DNA of 10,100 nucleotides, taken from positions 1 through 10,100 of the forward strand of contig JACQXP010000429.1 of assembly GCA_016208645.1 (NCBI GenBank), in the 5' to 3' direction. Every line of letters begins with the position of its first letter. The first letter of the stretch is position 1. Under the pieces are notes generated by a model, which did no database searches, was not told where the DNA came from, and saw only the letters and a list, made by a program, of their open reading frames with translations. The translations under genes and the position numbers were made by a program. Of the stretch, positions 1 through 6,245 are shown piece after piece. Origin of the DNA: Candidatus Methylomirabilota bacterium. Lineage in GTDB: Bacteria; Methylomirabilota; Methylomirabilia; Methylomirabilales; 2-02-FULL-66-22.

Positions 1-114
1 TATTCGGACATGAGCGCCGCCGCCACCCTGGTCATGATTCCGAACATCGTCATGACAGTTCTCATCCAAAAGCACGTGGTCCGCGGCCTCACATTCGGCG
101 CCGTGCGGGGCTAG
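1..114 (+). CDS. ABC transporter permease, C-terminal end (partial)
   Basis: Only the last 37 codons and the TAG stop are present; the 5' part lies outside the window. The peptide ends in QKHVVRGLTFGAVRG after a hydrophobic stretch (ATLVMIPNIVMTVLI). This is the typical C-terminus of MalG/UgpE-type inner-membrane permeases of carbohydrate ABC importers, where the last helix is followed by a Q-x-x-[IV]-V-R-G-L-x-x-G-A-V-[KR]-G tail. It would form one of two permease subunits moving a sugar or polyol from a periplasmic binding protein into the cytoplasm. The substrate cannot be read from this fragment. The gene converges on the dehydrogenase gene and ends 52 bp from that gene's stop. The family call rests on a short but characteristic tail. 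Confidence 0.8.
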   Translation, partial: YSDMSAAATLVMIPNIVMTVLIQKHVVRGLTFGAVRG

Positions 115-123
115 CTCCCAGCT

Positions 124-147
124 CCTCCTTTCCCCCCAGCTAGGAGG
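124..147 (+). terminator. Weak hairpin between two convergent genes
   Basis: CCTCCT (124-129) and AGGAGG (142-147) can form a six-base-pair stem with a 12-nt loop, followed on the plus strand by GTTTC. It sits between the stops of the permease and the dehydrogenase, where a terminator is expected. The T-run is very short and the loop is long, so this is only a candidate. Nothing else is seen in this short gap. Confidence 0.25.
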
Positions 148-166
148 TTTCAAGCGAGACCCCCCC

Positions 167-1051
167 TTAAACGCCGAGATCCGCAACCTTTGGTTCCGGG
201 CCCGAGTAATCGTAGAAGCCACGGCCGGATTTCTTGCCGAAGAAGCCGGCCTGGACCATCTTCTTGAGGAGCGGGGGCGGCGCGTAGCGCGTCTCCCGGT
301 ACTCCTCGAACATGATGTTGGCGATGTAGTAGGTCGTGTCCAGCCCGACGAAGTCCAGCAGCAGGAGCGGCCCCATGGGATGGCCACAGCCCAGCTTCAT
401 CCCCTTGTCAATGTCCTCCACGGAGGCAACCCCCGCCTCCACGGCCCGGATGGCATCCAGAAGATAGGGCACCAGGAGCAGGTTCACGATGAAGCCCGAA
501 TTGTCCTTGGCCGTCACCGGCTCCTTTCCGACGGACTTGGCGAATGCATAGGCGGCACGGAAGGTCGCCTCGCTCGTCCGGACGGTCCGCACGACCTCCA
601 CCAGCCTCATCACCGGTACCGGGTTGAAGAAATGCAGGCCGCAAACCCGGTCCGGGCGCCCCGTGGCCATGGCCATCTCGATGACGGTGAGGGAGGAGGT
701 GTTGCTGGCCAGGATCGTCTCCGGCGGGCACATCCGGTCCAGGGCGGCGAAGAGCTTTTTCTTCTGCTCGATGTTCTCGATGATCGCCTCGATGACCAGG
801 TCGCAGTCCCGGAGGTCCTCCAGCGACAGCGTGCCCCGGAGATTCTCGGCCGCTTTTCCCTTGGCCTCGGCCGTGAGCTTCCCCTTCTCCACGGACCGCG
901 CCCAATTCTTCTCGATCATCCCGAGACCCCGGTCGAGCAGCGCCTGATCCACCTCGCGGACGACGACCGGGTACCCCGCCTCGGCGGTGACTTGGGCGAT
1001 GCCCGCGCCCATCAGGCCGCAACCGACCACGCCGACCTTCTTGATGGCCAC
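167..1051 (-). CDS. hbd: 3-hydroxybutyryl-CoA dehydrogenase (3-hydroxyacyl-CoA dehydrogenase family)
   Basis: This predicted cytoplasmic NAD(P)-dependent enzyme interconverts 3-hydroxybutyryl-CoA and acetoacetyl-CoA, the step next to the thiolase encoded upstream. The product is 294 residues, the usual length for the stand-alone bacterial enzyme. The N-terminal Rossmann fold has the nucleotide motif GCGLMGAG (residues 10-17). The catalytic set is visible as NTSS (Ser119), HFFNP (His140), Glu152 and SGFIVN (Asn190). The C-terminal helical dimerisation domain starts near residue 185 and includes GHPMGPLLLLDFVGLD. The start is GTG at 1051-1049, giving MAIKKVGVVG, because GGAGG lies just upstream; the in-frame extension back to 1147 reads through an intergenic palindrome and is unlikely. 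After Asn190 the common Arg is Leu (NLLL), a variant also known in the family. It could act in butyrate or PHB metabolism or in beta-oxidation (paaH-like); the sequence does not decide which. Confidence 0.93.
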   Translation of the reverse strand: MAIKKVGVVGCGLMGAGIAQVTAEAGYPVVVREVDQALLDRGLGMIEKNWARSVEKGKLTAEAKGKAAENLRGTLSLEDLRDCDLVIEAIIENIEQKKKLFAALDRMCPPETILASNTSSLTVIEMAMATGRPDRVCGLHFFNPVPVMRLVEVVRTVRTSEATFRAAYAFAKSVGKEPVTAKDNSGFIVNLLLVPYLLDAIRAVEAGVASVEDIDKGMKLGCGHPMGPLLLLDFVGLDTTYYIANIMFEEYRETRYAPPPLLKKMVQAGFFGKKSGRGFYDYSGPEPKVADLGV

Positions 1052-1064
1052 GATGCTTCCTCCC

Positions 1065-1192
1065 AATGTCCAATTACCAATGGGTTCTCCCCTCACCCCT
1101 GCCTGCGCCGCGTTGGGCGCGGCAGGCAGGCCGTCCCTCTCCCCCACCGTGGGGAGAGGGGAGGGAGAGGGGCGATTTGGTCATTTGTCATT
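1065..1192. repeat. Compound palindromic intergenic element A
   Basis: This element fills the gap between thiolase and dehydrogenase. The outer arms are AATGTCCAATTACCAA (1065-1080) and the imperfect inverse complement at 1177-1192, matching at 13 of 16 positions. Inside are two strong hairpins. The first is CCTGCCT/AGGCAGG enclosing GCCGCG/CGCGGC (1098-1130). The second is a perfect ten-base-pair stem CCCTCTCCCC/GGGGAGAGGG with a 6-nt loop (1135-1160), followed by more GA-rich sequence. The inner CT/GA-rich hairpin resembles common intergenic palindromes in GC-rich bacteria. The left arm touches the ribosome-binding region of the dehydrogenase gene. It may be a mobile REP-like unit or an RNA-stability element; copy number elsewhere is unknown. 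Confidence 0.7.
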
Positions 1193-1194
1193 CC

Positions 1195-1233
1195 GTCGTG
1201 GAGGCGATGGCGTTACGCCATTGACTCCACGAC
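1195..1233 (-). other. Hairpin with the thiolase stop codon in its loop
   Basis: On the minus strand GTCGTGGAG (1233-1225) pairs with CTCCACGAC (1203-1195), nine base pairs. After a 3x3 mismatch, ATGGCG pairs with CGCCAT, six base pairs, leaving the 3-nt loop TAA, which is exactly the thiolase stop codon. The left arm encodes the last thiolase residues (VVESMA). No T-run follows, so it is not a classical intrinsic terminator. It could stabilise the 3' end of the upstream cistron or affect termination and read-through into the dehydrogenase gene. Confidence 0.55.
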
Positions 1234-2403
1234 AACAGCTATTCCTTGCCCCCCGCCGATACACGCGGAGGCCAGGCCGCGACGGCCGCCGCGGCGTCGC
1301 AGTTCGTAGAGGATCGTCAGGAGCAGGCGGGCGCCGCTGCATCCAACGGGGTGGCCAAGTGCGACGGCGCCGCCGTTCACGTTGGTCTTCTCGCGATCCA
1401 GTTTGAGCTCCCGCTCCACGGCCAGGTACTGGGCCGCGAAGGCCTCGTTTACCTCGACCAGGTCCATCTGGTCCAGACGCAGCCCGGCCTTCTGGAGCGC
1501 CCGCTCTGTTGCGGGCACCGGGCCGATCCCCATGATCTCCGGCGGGACTCCGGCCAGCCCCCAGGCCAGGATCCGGCCGATCGGCCTCAGCCCGCGTTCC
1601 TTCGCCACCTGGCGCGAGGTCACCACCAGGGCCGCCGCCCCGTCGCAGATCCCGCTGGCGTTCCCCGCGGTCACGACCCCGTCCTTCTTGAAGACGGGCG
1701 GCAAAGCCGCCAGCGTCTCCGGCGTCGTCTGGGGGCGGAAGTGTTCGTCCCGGGCGAATTCGACGGTCGCCCCCTTCTTTCCCTTCAGCAGGACCGGGAC
1801 CACCTCTTCCGCCATGCGGCCCGACTCCCATCCGGCGTGGGCCCGGACCTGCGAGGCCAGGGCCACGTCATCCACCTCCTTGCGGGTCAGCCGATACTGC
1901 TCCGCCAGGTTCTCCGCCGTCATGGCCATTCCGCAGCCAATGTACGGGTCCTCGAGGATGGTCCAGAGATAATCCTCGAGTTGCTGGTGCCGCATGGGGA
2001 GCCCCGTCCGCGCCCCCCGGATGATGTGGGGTAACTGGGTCATGTTCTCCGTGCCGCCGGCCAGGATGATCTGGGCCTCCCCCAAGAGAATCTGCTGGGC
2101 GGCCGAGACGACGGCCTGGAAACCCGACCCGCACAGCCGATTCACGGTGAGCGCCGGCGTATCGATCTTGCAGCCCGCCTTCAGCCCGATGTGACGGGCC
2201 AGGTAGATGGCGTCCGGGCAGGACTGGGCCACGTTGCCGAAGATCACCTGGTCCACGTCCTGGGCGGGGACCCCCGCCCGCTGGAGCGCCCCCCGGCTGG
2301 CCACCACCCCCAGGTCAATCGCCGAATGGTCCTTCAGGCTCCCGCAGAATGTCCCGAACGCGGTGCGGGCGCCGTCCACCAAAACGATGTCATGGACGTC
2401 CAT
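1213..2403 (-). CDS. Acetyl-CoA acetyltransferase (thiolase)
   Basis: Type II thiolase that condenses two acetyl-CoA to acetoacetyl-CoA or cleaves longer 3-ketoacyl-CoA; the enzyme is soluble and normally tetrameric. The 396 residues match the family length. The N-terminus is IVLVDGARTAFG. The acyl-carrying cysteine is in NRLCGSG (Cys91). The VNEAFAAQ motif, the active-site histidine in GHPVGCSGAR (His351) and the second catalytic cysteine in CIGGGQG (Cys381) are all present. The spacing fits biosynthetic thiolases such as PhaA or AtoB, though a broader 3-ketoacyl-CoA thiolase cannot be excluded, so no symbol is given. The start at 2403 is preceded by GAGGAG with 7-nt spacing. It is the first gene of a probable pair with the dehydrogenase 161 bp downstream. 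Its stop lies in a hairpin loop. Confidence 0.94.
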   Translation of the reverse strand: MDVHDIVLVDGARTAFGTFCGSLKDHSAIDLGVVASRGALQRAGVPAQDVDQVIFGNVAQSCPDAIYLARHIGLKAGCKIDTPALTVNRLCGSGFQAVVSAAQQILLGEAQIILAGGTENMTQLPHIIRGARTGLPMRHQQLEDYLWTILEDPYIGCGMAMTAENLAEQYRLTRKEVDDVALASQVRAHAGWESGRMAEEVVPVLLKGKKGATVEFARDEHFRPQTTPETLAALPPVFKKDGVVTAGNASGICDGAAALVVTSRQVAKERGLRPIGRILAWGLAGVPPEIMGIGPVPATERALQKAGLRLDQMDLVEVNEAFAAQYLAVERELKLDREKTNVNGGAVALGHPVGCSGARLLLTILYELRRRGGRRGLASACIGGGQGIAVVVESMA

Positions 2404-2465
2404 ATCCGGCTCCTCGGCGATGCCACGCCCGGCGGGTCCCCGGACCCATGAGAAAGTGGTCCGAG

Positions 2466-2494
2466 CATATATCAGGATTCACCAGGACAGGCAA
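2466..2494 (-). promoter_or_regulatory. Candidate promoter of the thiolase-dehydrogenase pair
   Basis: On the minus strand TTGCCT (2494-2489) and TATATG (2471-2466) are separated by exactly 17 bp and lie in the only AT-richer patch of the gap between the 188-residue gene and the thiolase. Each hexamer matches the sigma70 consensus at four of six positions. Transcription would start near 2459, leaving a leader of about 55 nt that contains the small inverted repeat GGGTCC/GGACCC (2434-2447). The thiolase may therefore be expressed independently of dinB. Confidence 0.4.
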
Positions 2495-2512
2495 GGGGTT
2501 TGGGCCAGTTGC

Positions 2513-3079
2513 TCAACCGAGCAGATGACCCTTCAGCGCCTGGAAGCGGGGATCCCGGAGGCGGTCCAGCTCGGCCCGGACCTGCCCCAACCCGTAGACG
2601 CACAGCTCGAAGTTTTCGGACAGCTTGCGGAACAGTGGCGCCGAAGGCGCATACGGACCGTAGGTGAACTCGGAGACGATCCGGTAGGAGACCTTGCCCA
2701 CCCGGATGAAGTCGAGGAGGGCGTCGGCGGAAACCACGGCCGTGGACCTCTTCAACCGATGGAGGAACTCGGGGAAGACCCCGGCCATGAACAGCGTGTA
2801 GTCCCCGACGTGTTTGTGCACCTCGCGCTCGCGCTCCAGGCTGTCCGCCCGGTGCAAGAGGTCCCCCTCGTACAGCATCTCCGCCACCTCTTCGACCCGC
2901 CGCCCCTGGGCATTCCGGACCTTGTAGAGCTGGTCCACGTGCACGAAGTCGGTGAGCACCTCGGTGACGTATCCGATCACCTCGGCGTCCGGCCAGCCGA
3001 GGTGCGCAGCAAAGTTCTCCTCGGCCAGGCTGGCGAACAACCGGCACAACGGATGTCCCTTGGGGACCTTTCCTGCCAT
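2513..3079 (-). CDS. Hypothetical protein, 188 residues
   Basis: I do not recognise this family. The frame is open and ends cleanly. The start ATG at 3079 (MAGKVPKGHP) has GGAGGGGGATGGGAT ahead of it; a GTG at 3106 would add nine residues and lies before that GA-rich site. The protein looks soluble, with no signal peptide or membrane segment. It is rich in charged, probably helical segments, for example a stretch near residues 70-95 with YEGDLLHRADSLERERE, and the middle and C-terminal parts have many aromatic residues (SEFTYGPYAPSAP). No cysteine pairs, nucleotide-binding motif or obvious catalytic triad stands out. It lies between dinB and the thiolase on the same strand, separated from dinB by palindromic element B. 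Its context gives no firm clue to function. Confidence 0.8.
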   Translation of the reverse strand: MAGKVPKGHPLCRLFASLAEENFAAHLGWPDAEVIGYVTEVLTDFVHVDQLYKVRNAQGRRVEEVAEMLYEGDLLHRADSLEREREVHKHVGDYTLFMAGVFPEFLHRLKRSTAVVSADALLDFIRVGKVSYRIVSEFTYGPYAPSAPLFRKLSENFELCVYGLGQVRAELDRLRDPRFQALKGHLLG

Positions 3080-3108
3080 ATCCCATCCCCCTCCAAGACT
3101 TTCCACTT

Positions 3109-3207
3109 ATCCACAGATTTCGCAGATTCCATAGACCCCCCTCCCATCCCCTCCCCCTCAGAGGGGGGAGGGCCCGGGTGGGGGTGAAATCTGCGGAATC
3201 TGCGGAT
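3109..3207. repeat. Compound palindromic intergenic element B
   Basis: The left arm at 3109-3131 and right arm at 3185-3207 are inverse complements at 20 of 23 positions, with the shared core CAGATTYCGCAGATTYC. Each arm itself holds two copies of GCAGATT or CAGATT. Between them sits a CT-rich then GA-rich core whose centre can fold as CCCCTCCCCCTC (3148-3159) against GAGGGGGGAGGG (3161-3172). The element occupies most of the gap after dinB and ends 21 bp before its stop. Arms of the ATCCRCAGATT type are, from memory, frequent intergenic repeats in several bacterial phyla. Function is unknown. Confidence 0.7.
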
Positions 3208-3228
3208 CCCAGTAAGTCCTCGTTTGCG

Positions 3229-4464
3229 TCATCGCGAGTGGGAATCCTTGACGCCGGACTTCCGGCCCTTCCGGGCGGGCGAGGCCTCGACGAGCGAGGC
3301 CCGCGCGATGGCATCGGAGCCGAACCGTTCCTGGATCGCATCCACCGCCCGGGCCAACCGGCGCCGCGGGTCGGCCGTGGGCCGGAACAGGCTCATCTGC
3401 CCGCCGGGCGGCTCGGCCGCCGCGAGCAGGCGCGTGGCGGTCACCCCCAGGAGGCGGACCCGGTTTCCCGCCAGGCTCACCCGCTGCAGAAGCTTCCACG
3501 CCTCCCGGAACAGGTCATCCCCCACGTCGGTCGGGTGGTCCAGGATGGCCGCGCGGGTGAGGGTGCGGAAGAGGTGATCGCGGAACTTCAAGGTCACCCC
3601 ACCCGCGAGATACCCCTCCCGCCGGAGGCGGCGACCCACCCGGTCGGACAGTTCCAGGATGGTCCGCCGGATCTCCTCGCGATCCTCCGTATCGCGCTCG
3701 AACGTGGTCTCAGCCCCGATGGATTTGGCGTCCTGCTCCGGCACCACCTCGCGATCGTCCATGCCGTTGGCCAGCTCCCACAGGTCCCGGCCGGCGCCCC
3801 CCAGCATCGCCTCCAGTGTCTCCACCGGCATCCGGGCGATCTGGCCGATGGTCTGGAGGCCGAGCCGTTTCAGACGAGCCTCGGTCTTCGGCCCCACGCC
3901 CCACAGGCGGAAGATCGGCAATGGATCCAGGAACTCCCGCTCCTTCCCCGGGGCGACCACGACGAATCCGTCCGGCTTCCCCAGGTCCGAGGCCACCTTG
4001 GCCAGGAACTTGTTGGGGGCGAGGCCGATGGAGGCCACCAGCCCCAGCTCGGACCGGATGCGGGCCTTCAGGGTCCGGCCGATCGCGTCCGCGGGGCCGA
4101 ACAGGCGCTGGCTGGCGGTCACGTCCAGGAAGGCCTCGTCAATGGACAGGGGCTCCACCAGGTCCGTGTAGTCGCGCAGGATGGCGAAGATCCGGTCGGA
4201 CATCTCGGCGTAGCGGGCCATGCGGGGCCGGACGTAGATCGCCTTCGGGCACAGCCGGTACGCCCGGGAGATGGGCATGGCAGAGCGGATGCCGAAGGGT
4301 CGCGCCTCGTAGGAGCAGGCGGCCACCACGCCGCGACCCTTGCCGTCCCGCGGGTCGGCCCCCACCACGACCGGCCTCCCCCGGTAGGCCGGATGGTCGA
4401 GCTGCTCCACCGAGGCGTAGAACGCGTCCATGTCCAGGTGGATGATGGCCCTGGCAGGATCCAT
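3229..4464 (-). CDS. dinB: DNA polymerase IV (Y-family, DinB)
   Basis: Low-fidelity translesion polymerase that extends primers across damaged bases. The product is 411 residues from the ATG at 4464, which gives the usual beginning IIHLDMDAFYASVE. Motif I carries Asp11 and the steric-gate Phe15. Motif III is SIDEAFLD with Asp109 and Glu110, which with Asp11 form the metal site. The helix-hairpin-helix thumb region (LWGVGPKTEARLKRLG, about 187-202) and the little-finger domain follow. QMSLF at 356-360 is a beta-clamp binding motif, followed by a basic tail. A GTG at 4503 in the same frame would overlap the upstream antitoxin-like gene by 20 bp but lacks a ribosome-binding site, whereas GGGG lies shortly before the ATG. 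It is probably cotranscribed with the upstream small gene. No clear LexA site was found. Confidence 0.96.
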   Translation of the reverse strand: MDPARAIIHLDMDAFYASVEQLDHPAYRGRPVVVGADPRDGKGRGVVAACSYEARPFGIRSAMPISRAYRLCPKAIYVRPRMARYAEMSDRIFAILRDYTDLVEPLSIDEAFLDVTASQRLFGPADAIGRTLKARIRSELGLVASIGLAPNKFLAKVASDLGKPDGFVVVAPGKEREFLDPLPIFRLWGVGPKTEARLKRLGLQTIGQIARMPVETLEAMLGGAGRDLWELANGMDDREVVPEQDAKSIGAETTFERDTEDREEIRRTILELSDRVGRRLRREGYLAGGVTLKFRDHLFRTLTRAAILDHPTDVGDDLFREAWKLLQRVSLAGNRVRLLGVTATRLLAAAEPPGGQMSLFRPTADPRRRLARAVDAIQERFGSDAIARASLVEASPARKGRKSGVKDSHSR

Positions 4465-4483
4465 GCATTCCCCGCAACCGGGA

Positions 4484-4741
4484 TCAGCGATCGCGATCCT
4501 CACGGATAAGCGTCGTGCTGTCCGGGAACTTTCTTTCCTCGCTTGCCCATCGTTCGCGCTGTGCGGTCACCCAGTCAAGCCACGCTTTGAATTCCGGGTC
4601 GGATCTCGGACGAGCGGTAAGGAGACCGAGTCGAAGCAATCCAACAGCAACTTGGCTGATGCTCCGACCCTCTTCTGCCGCCCGTTTCTTCAATTGCTCG
4701 TAGAGTCGTTCCGGGACATCTTCGATATGGAGTGTCGCCAT
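4484..4741 (-). CDS. Ribbon-helix-helix antitoxin-like protein (FitA/VapB type), no toxin partner
   Basis: The 85-residue product begins MATLHIEDVPERLYEQLKKRAAEEGRSISQ, i.e. a beta strand followed by two helices as in Arc/FitA ribbon-helix-helix DNA-binding proteins. The tail ends LIREDRDR, like antitoxins that normally wrap a PIN-domain VapC/FitB toxin. The start at 4741 is supported by AGGGG seven bases upstream; an extension to 4771 is possible but less likely. In the usual layout the toxin gene begins at or just after the antitoxin stop. Here the next gene, 19 bp on, is dinB, and no PIN frame is present. The gene may have lost its toxin, act as a stand-alone repressor, or partner a toxin encoded elsewhere. 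A good promoter lies upstream. Confidence 0.85.
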   Translation of the reverse strand: MATLHIEDVPERLYEQLKKRAAEEGRSISQVAVGLLRLGLLTARPRSDPEFKAWLDWVTAQRERWASEERKFPDSTTLIREDRDR

Positions 4742-4795
4742 AACTCGACCCCTGAAGGGAAGATCTCTCAAGGCCTAGAGGAGTACCCCTTGACC

Positions 4796-4824
4796 ATTAT
4801 GCGAGCCAACCCTTCTCTGGTCAA
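4796..4824 (-). promoter_or_regulatory. Sigma70-type promoter of the antitoxin-dinB unit
   Basis: On the minus strand TTGACC (4824-4819), a 17-bp spacer and CATAAT (4801-4796) each match the consensus at five of six positions. The start site would be near 4789, about 48 nt before the antitoxin ATG. TCAAGG and CCTTGA form a short inverted repeat in the leader. This is the best sigma70 match found in the window. Confidence 0.7.
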
Positions 4825-4855
4825 CATTGGCGCTGAGAACATTGGTGCCGAGAAC
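4823..4855 (-). repeat. Tandem 15-bp direct repeat overlapping the -35 region
   Basis: Two adjacent 15-bp copies, AACATTGGCGCTGAG (4823-4837) and AACATTGGTGCCGAG (4838-4852), agree at 13 of 15 positions, and a third copy starts with AAC. In the promoter's direction this reads as repeated GTTCTC-N-GC-N-CCAAT ending in the GTT that begins the -35. The position suits a binding site for a regulator, possibly the ribbon-helix-helix protein itself, since that fold often binds tandem sites. Confidence 0.6.
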
Positions 4856-4873
4856 TCCACTGAGGATTCGAGG

Positions 4874-6220
4874 CTACGCCAGGGGGAGGACCCCCGACAG
4901 GATCTCTAGGGCCAGATCCAGCTCGCATGCCGTCACATCCAGCGGGGGGAGGAACCGGATGGCCTTGAATCCGCAGCCCAGGAGGAGCAGCCCGCGCTCC
5001 AGGCACGCCAGCAGGACACGCCCGCGCCGCTCCAGCGTGTCCAGCTCGATGGCATCCATCAGGCCCAGGCCCCGGACGTCAACGACGAAATCGAACCGTC
5101 CTTGAAGTCCCCGAAGCGCCTGGCGCAGGTGCTCGCCCATCCGCGTGGCGTGGTCCAGCAGGCCGTCGCGCTGGATGATCTGGATGGTGGTGTACCCGAT
5201 GGCCGAGCTGAGGGCGTTTCCCTCGCCCCAGGTGCTTCCCAGGCGCATCTCCTCTTTCGGGAAGAGGTCGGTCCGCCCCACGGTGGCCCCCACCCGCAAG
5301 GCCTTGCCGGCCACGATGATGTCCGGTTGGATGTCGAAGTGCTCGCTGGCCCACCAGCGGCCGGTCCGGCCCATCCCGGATTGAATCTCGTCCGCGATCA
5401 GGGGAATATGGTGCTGGCGAGCTACCAGACCGACCTCTCCCATGAAGGCCGCGCTTGGAACGTGGTAGCCGCCTTCGCCCTGGACCGGCTCGATGATGAT
5501 ATACGCGACTTCCGCCGGGTCAATGAGGCCACGCACCGGGTCCAGGAACTGCGCCAGCCGACTCACCGACCCGACGGGACCGAGCCAGAACCCGCAGTGA
5601 CAATCCTCGCCGCACACGCAGTAGGGGAGGTGGACGATATTCGGGATCTGCGGGTACCAGGAGCGATGCAGGCGCTTGCTCCGGTTGAGGGACAGGGCGC
5701 CCAACGTCCGGCCGTGAAAGGCCCCCAGGAAGCAGAAGCCGTAGCCGCAGTTTCGCCGGGCGTCATAGCAGATCTTGATGGCGTTCTCGACCGCCTCGGC
5801 GCCCGAGTTGGAGAAGAACGCCGTTCCGAAGTCGTAGCGTGCCGTGATCTCGAGGAGCTTGTGGTGGAGGTGGGACGGGGTCGGGATCTCCACGCGCGCC
5901 GGATCCTCCCCGTAGGCGGAGATGAAGTCGGTCCCCGCGTACCGATCCGGGTCTATGGATTTAAGGCGCTGGCTGACCGCCAGCAACTCGGGGTGGTTGT
6001 AGCCCAGGACGCTGGTGCCGACGTGCGAGGCGAAGTCGAGGAAGACGTTCCCGTCGGGGTCGGTGCAGAACGGGCCGATGGCGGGAGCCGCTCGGTCCCA
6101 GACGAAGCCTTCGACGTAGGTGGCCCGGGCGGCCGCGGCGCGATGGTAGGCGATCCAGGTGCGAGCCCGGGGGCCCGGGGGCGTGACCCGGATGGCGGGA
6201 GTGGCGGTATTACGATCCAT
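4874..6220 (-). CDS. Class-III PLP-dependent aminotransferase
   Basis: This fold-type I aminotransferase of the acetylornithine/4-aminobutyrate family has 448 residues and moves an amino group, usually a distal or omega one, to a keto acid. SNSGAEA (137-143) binds the cofactor phosphate, with FHGRT at 168-172. IEPVQGEGG and LIADEIQSGMGRTG follow, with Asp277 for the pyridine nitrogen, and Lys306 in AGKAL is the Schiff-base lysine. WGEGNALSSA and DVRGLGLMDAIEL complete the family motifs. The overall pattern is closest to archaeal-type GABA, ornithine or lysine aminotransferases, but the substrate cannot be fixed. Between the domains lies an unusual CVCGEDCHC cluster (Cys201, 203, 207, 209). 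The ATG at 6220 has no good ribosome-binding site; a short leader ORF overlaps it. thrC lies 299 bp upstream on the same strand. Confidence 0.93.
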   Translation of the reverse strand: MDRNTATPAIRVTPPGPRARTWIAYHRAAAARATYVEGFVWDRAAPAIGPFCTDPDGNVFLDFASHVGTSVLGYNHPELLAVSQRLKSIDPDRYAGTDFISAYGEDPARVEIPTPSHLHHKLLEITARYDFGTAFFSNSGAEAVENAIKICYDARRNCGYGFCFLGAFHGRTLGALSLNRSKRLHRSWYPQIPNIVHLPYCVCGEDCHCGFWLGPVGSVSRLAQFLDPVRGLIDPAEVAYIIIEPVQGEGGYHVPSAAFMGEVGLVARQHHIPLIADEIQSGMGRTGRWWASEHFDIQPDIIVAGKALRVGATVGRTDLFPKEEMRLGSTWGEGNALSSAIGYTTIQIIQRDGLLDHATRMGEHLRQALRGLQGRFDFVVDVRGLGLMDAIELDTLERRGRVLLACLERGLLLLGCGFKAIRFLPPLDVTACELDLALEILSGVLPLA

Positions 6221-6245
6221 CCCGGAACCGGCCGGCCCGTATCAT
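6210..6245 (-). CDS. 11-codon leader ORF overlapping the aminotransferase start
   Basis: AGGAGG (6259-6254) sits eight bases before an ATG at 6245-6243. From there the frame reads MIRAGRFRDGS and stops with TAA at 6212-6210. The aminotransferase ATG (6220-6218) lies inside this frame in another phase, so the two overlap by 11 bases. The strong ribosome-binding site serves the leader, while the aminotransferase start has only a weak CCGGG ahead of it. This suggests translational coupling, with ribosomes ending the leader and re-initiating at the gene. The peptide has three arginines and no membrane segment. A sequencing indel joining the two frames is an alternative. Confidence 0.45.
   Translation of the reverse strand: MIRAGRFRDGS

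Noticed and set aside
1052..1147. N-terminal extension of the dehydrogenase
   Set aside because: The extra 32 residues come from the palindromic element and precede a good GGAGG site and the true Rossmann start.
2434..2463. Mutually exclusive hairpins (CGGACC/GGTCCG versus GGGTCC/GGACCC) in the thiolase leader as an attenuator
   Set aside because: The first arm overlaps the predicted transcription start, so it would not be in the RNA; only the small second repeat remains.
3178..4509. A 443-codon open frame on the plus strand, opposite dinB
   Set aside because: Antisense shadow of dinB, which has all polymerase motifs; the plus-strand product has no recognisable domain and begins inside element B.
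4823..4855. LexA box upstream of the dinB unit
   Set aside because: The GTTC copies are 15 bp apart, not the GTTC-N7-GTTC of alphaproteobacteria nor an inverted CTGT/GAAC type.
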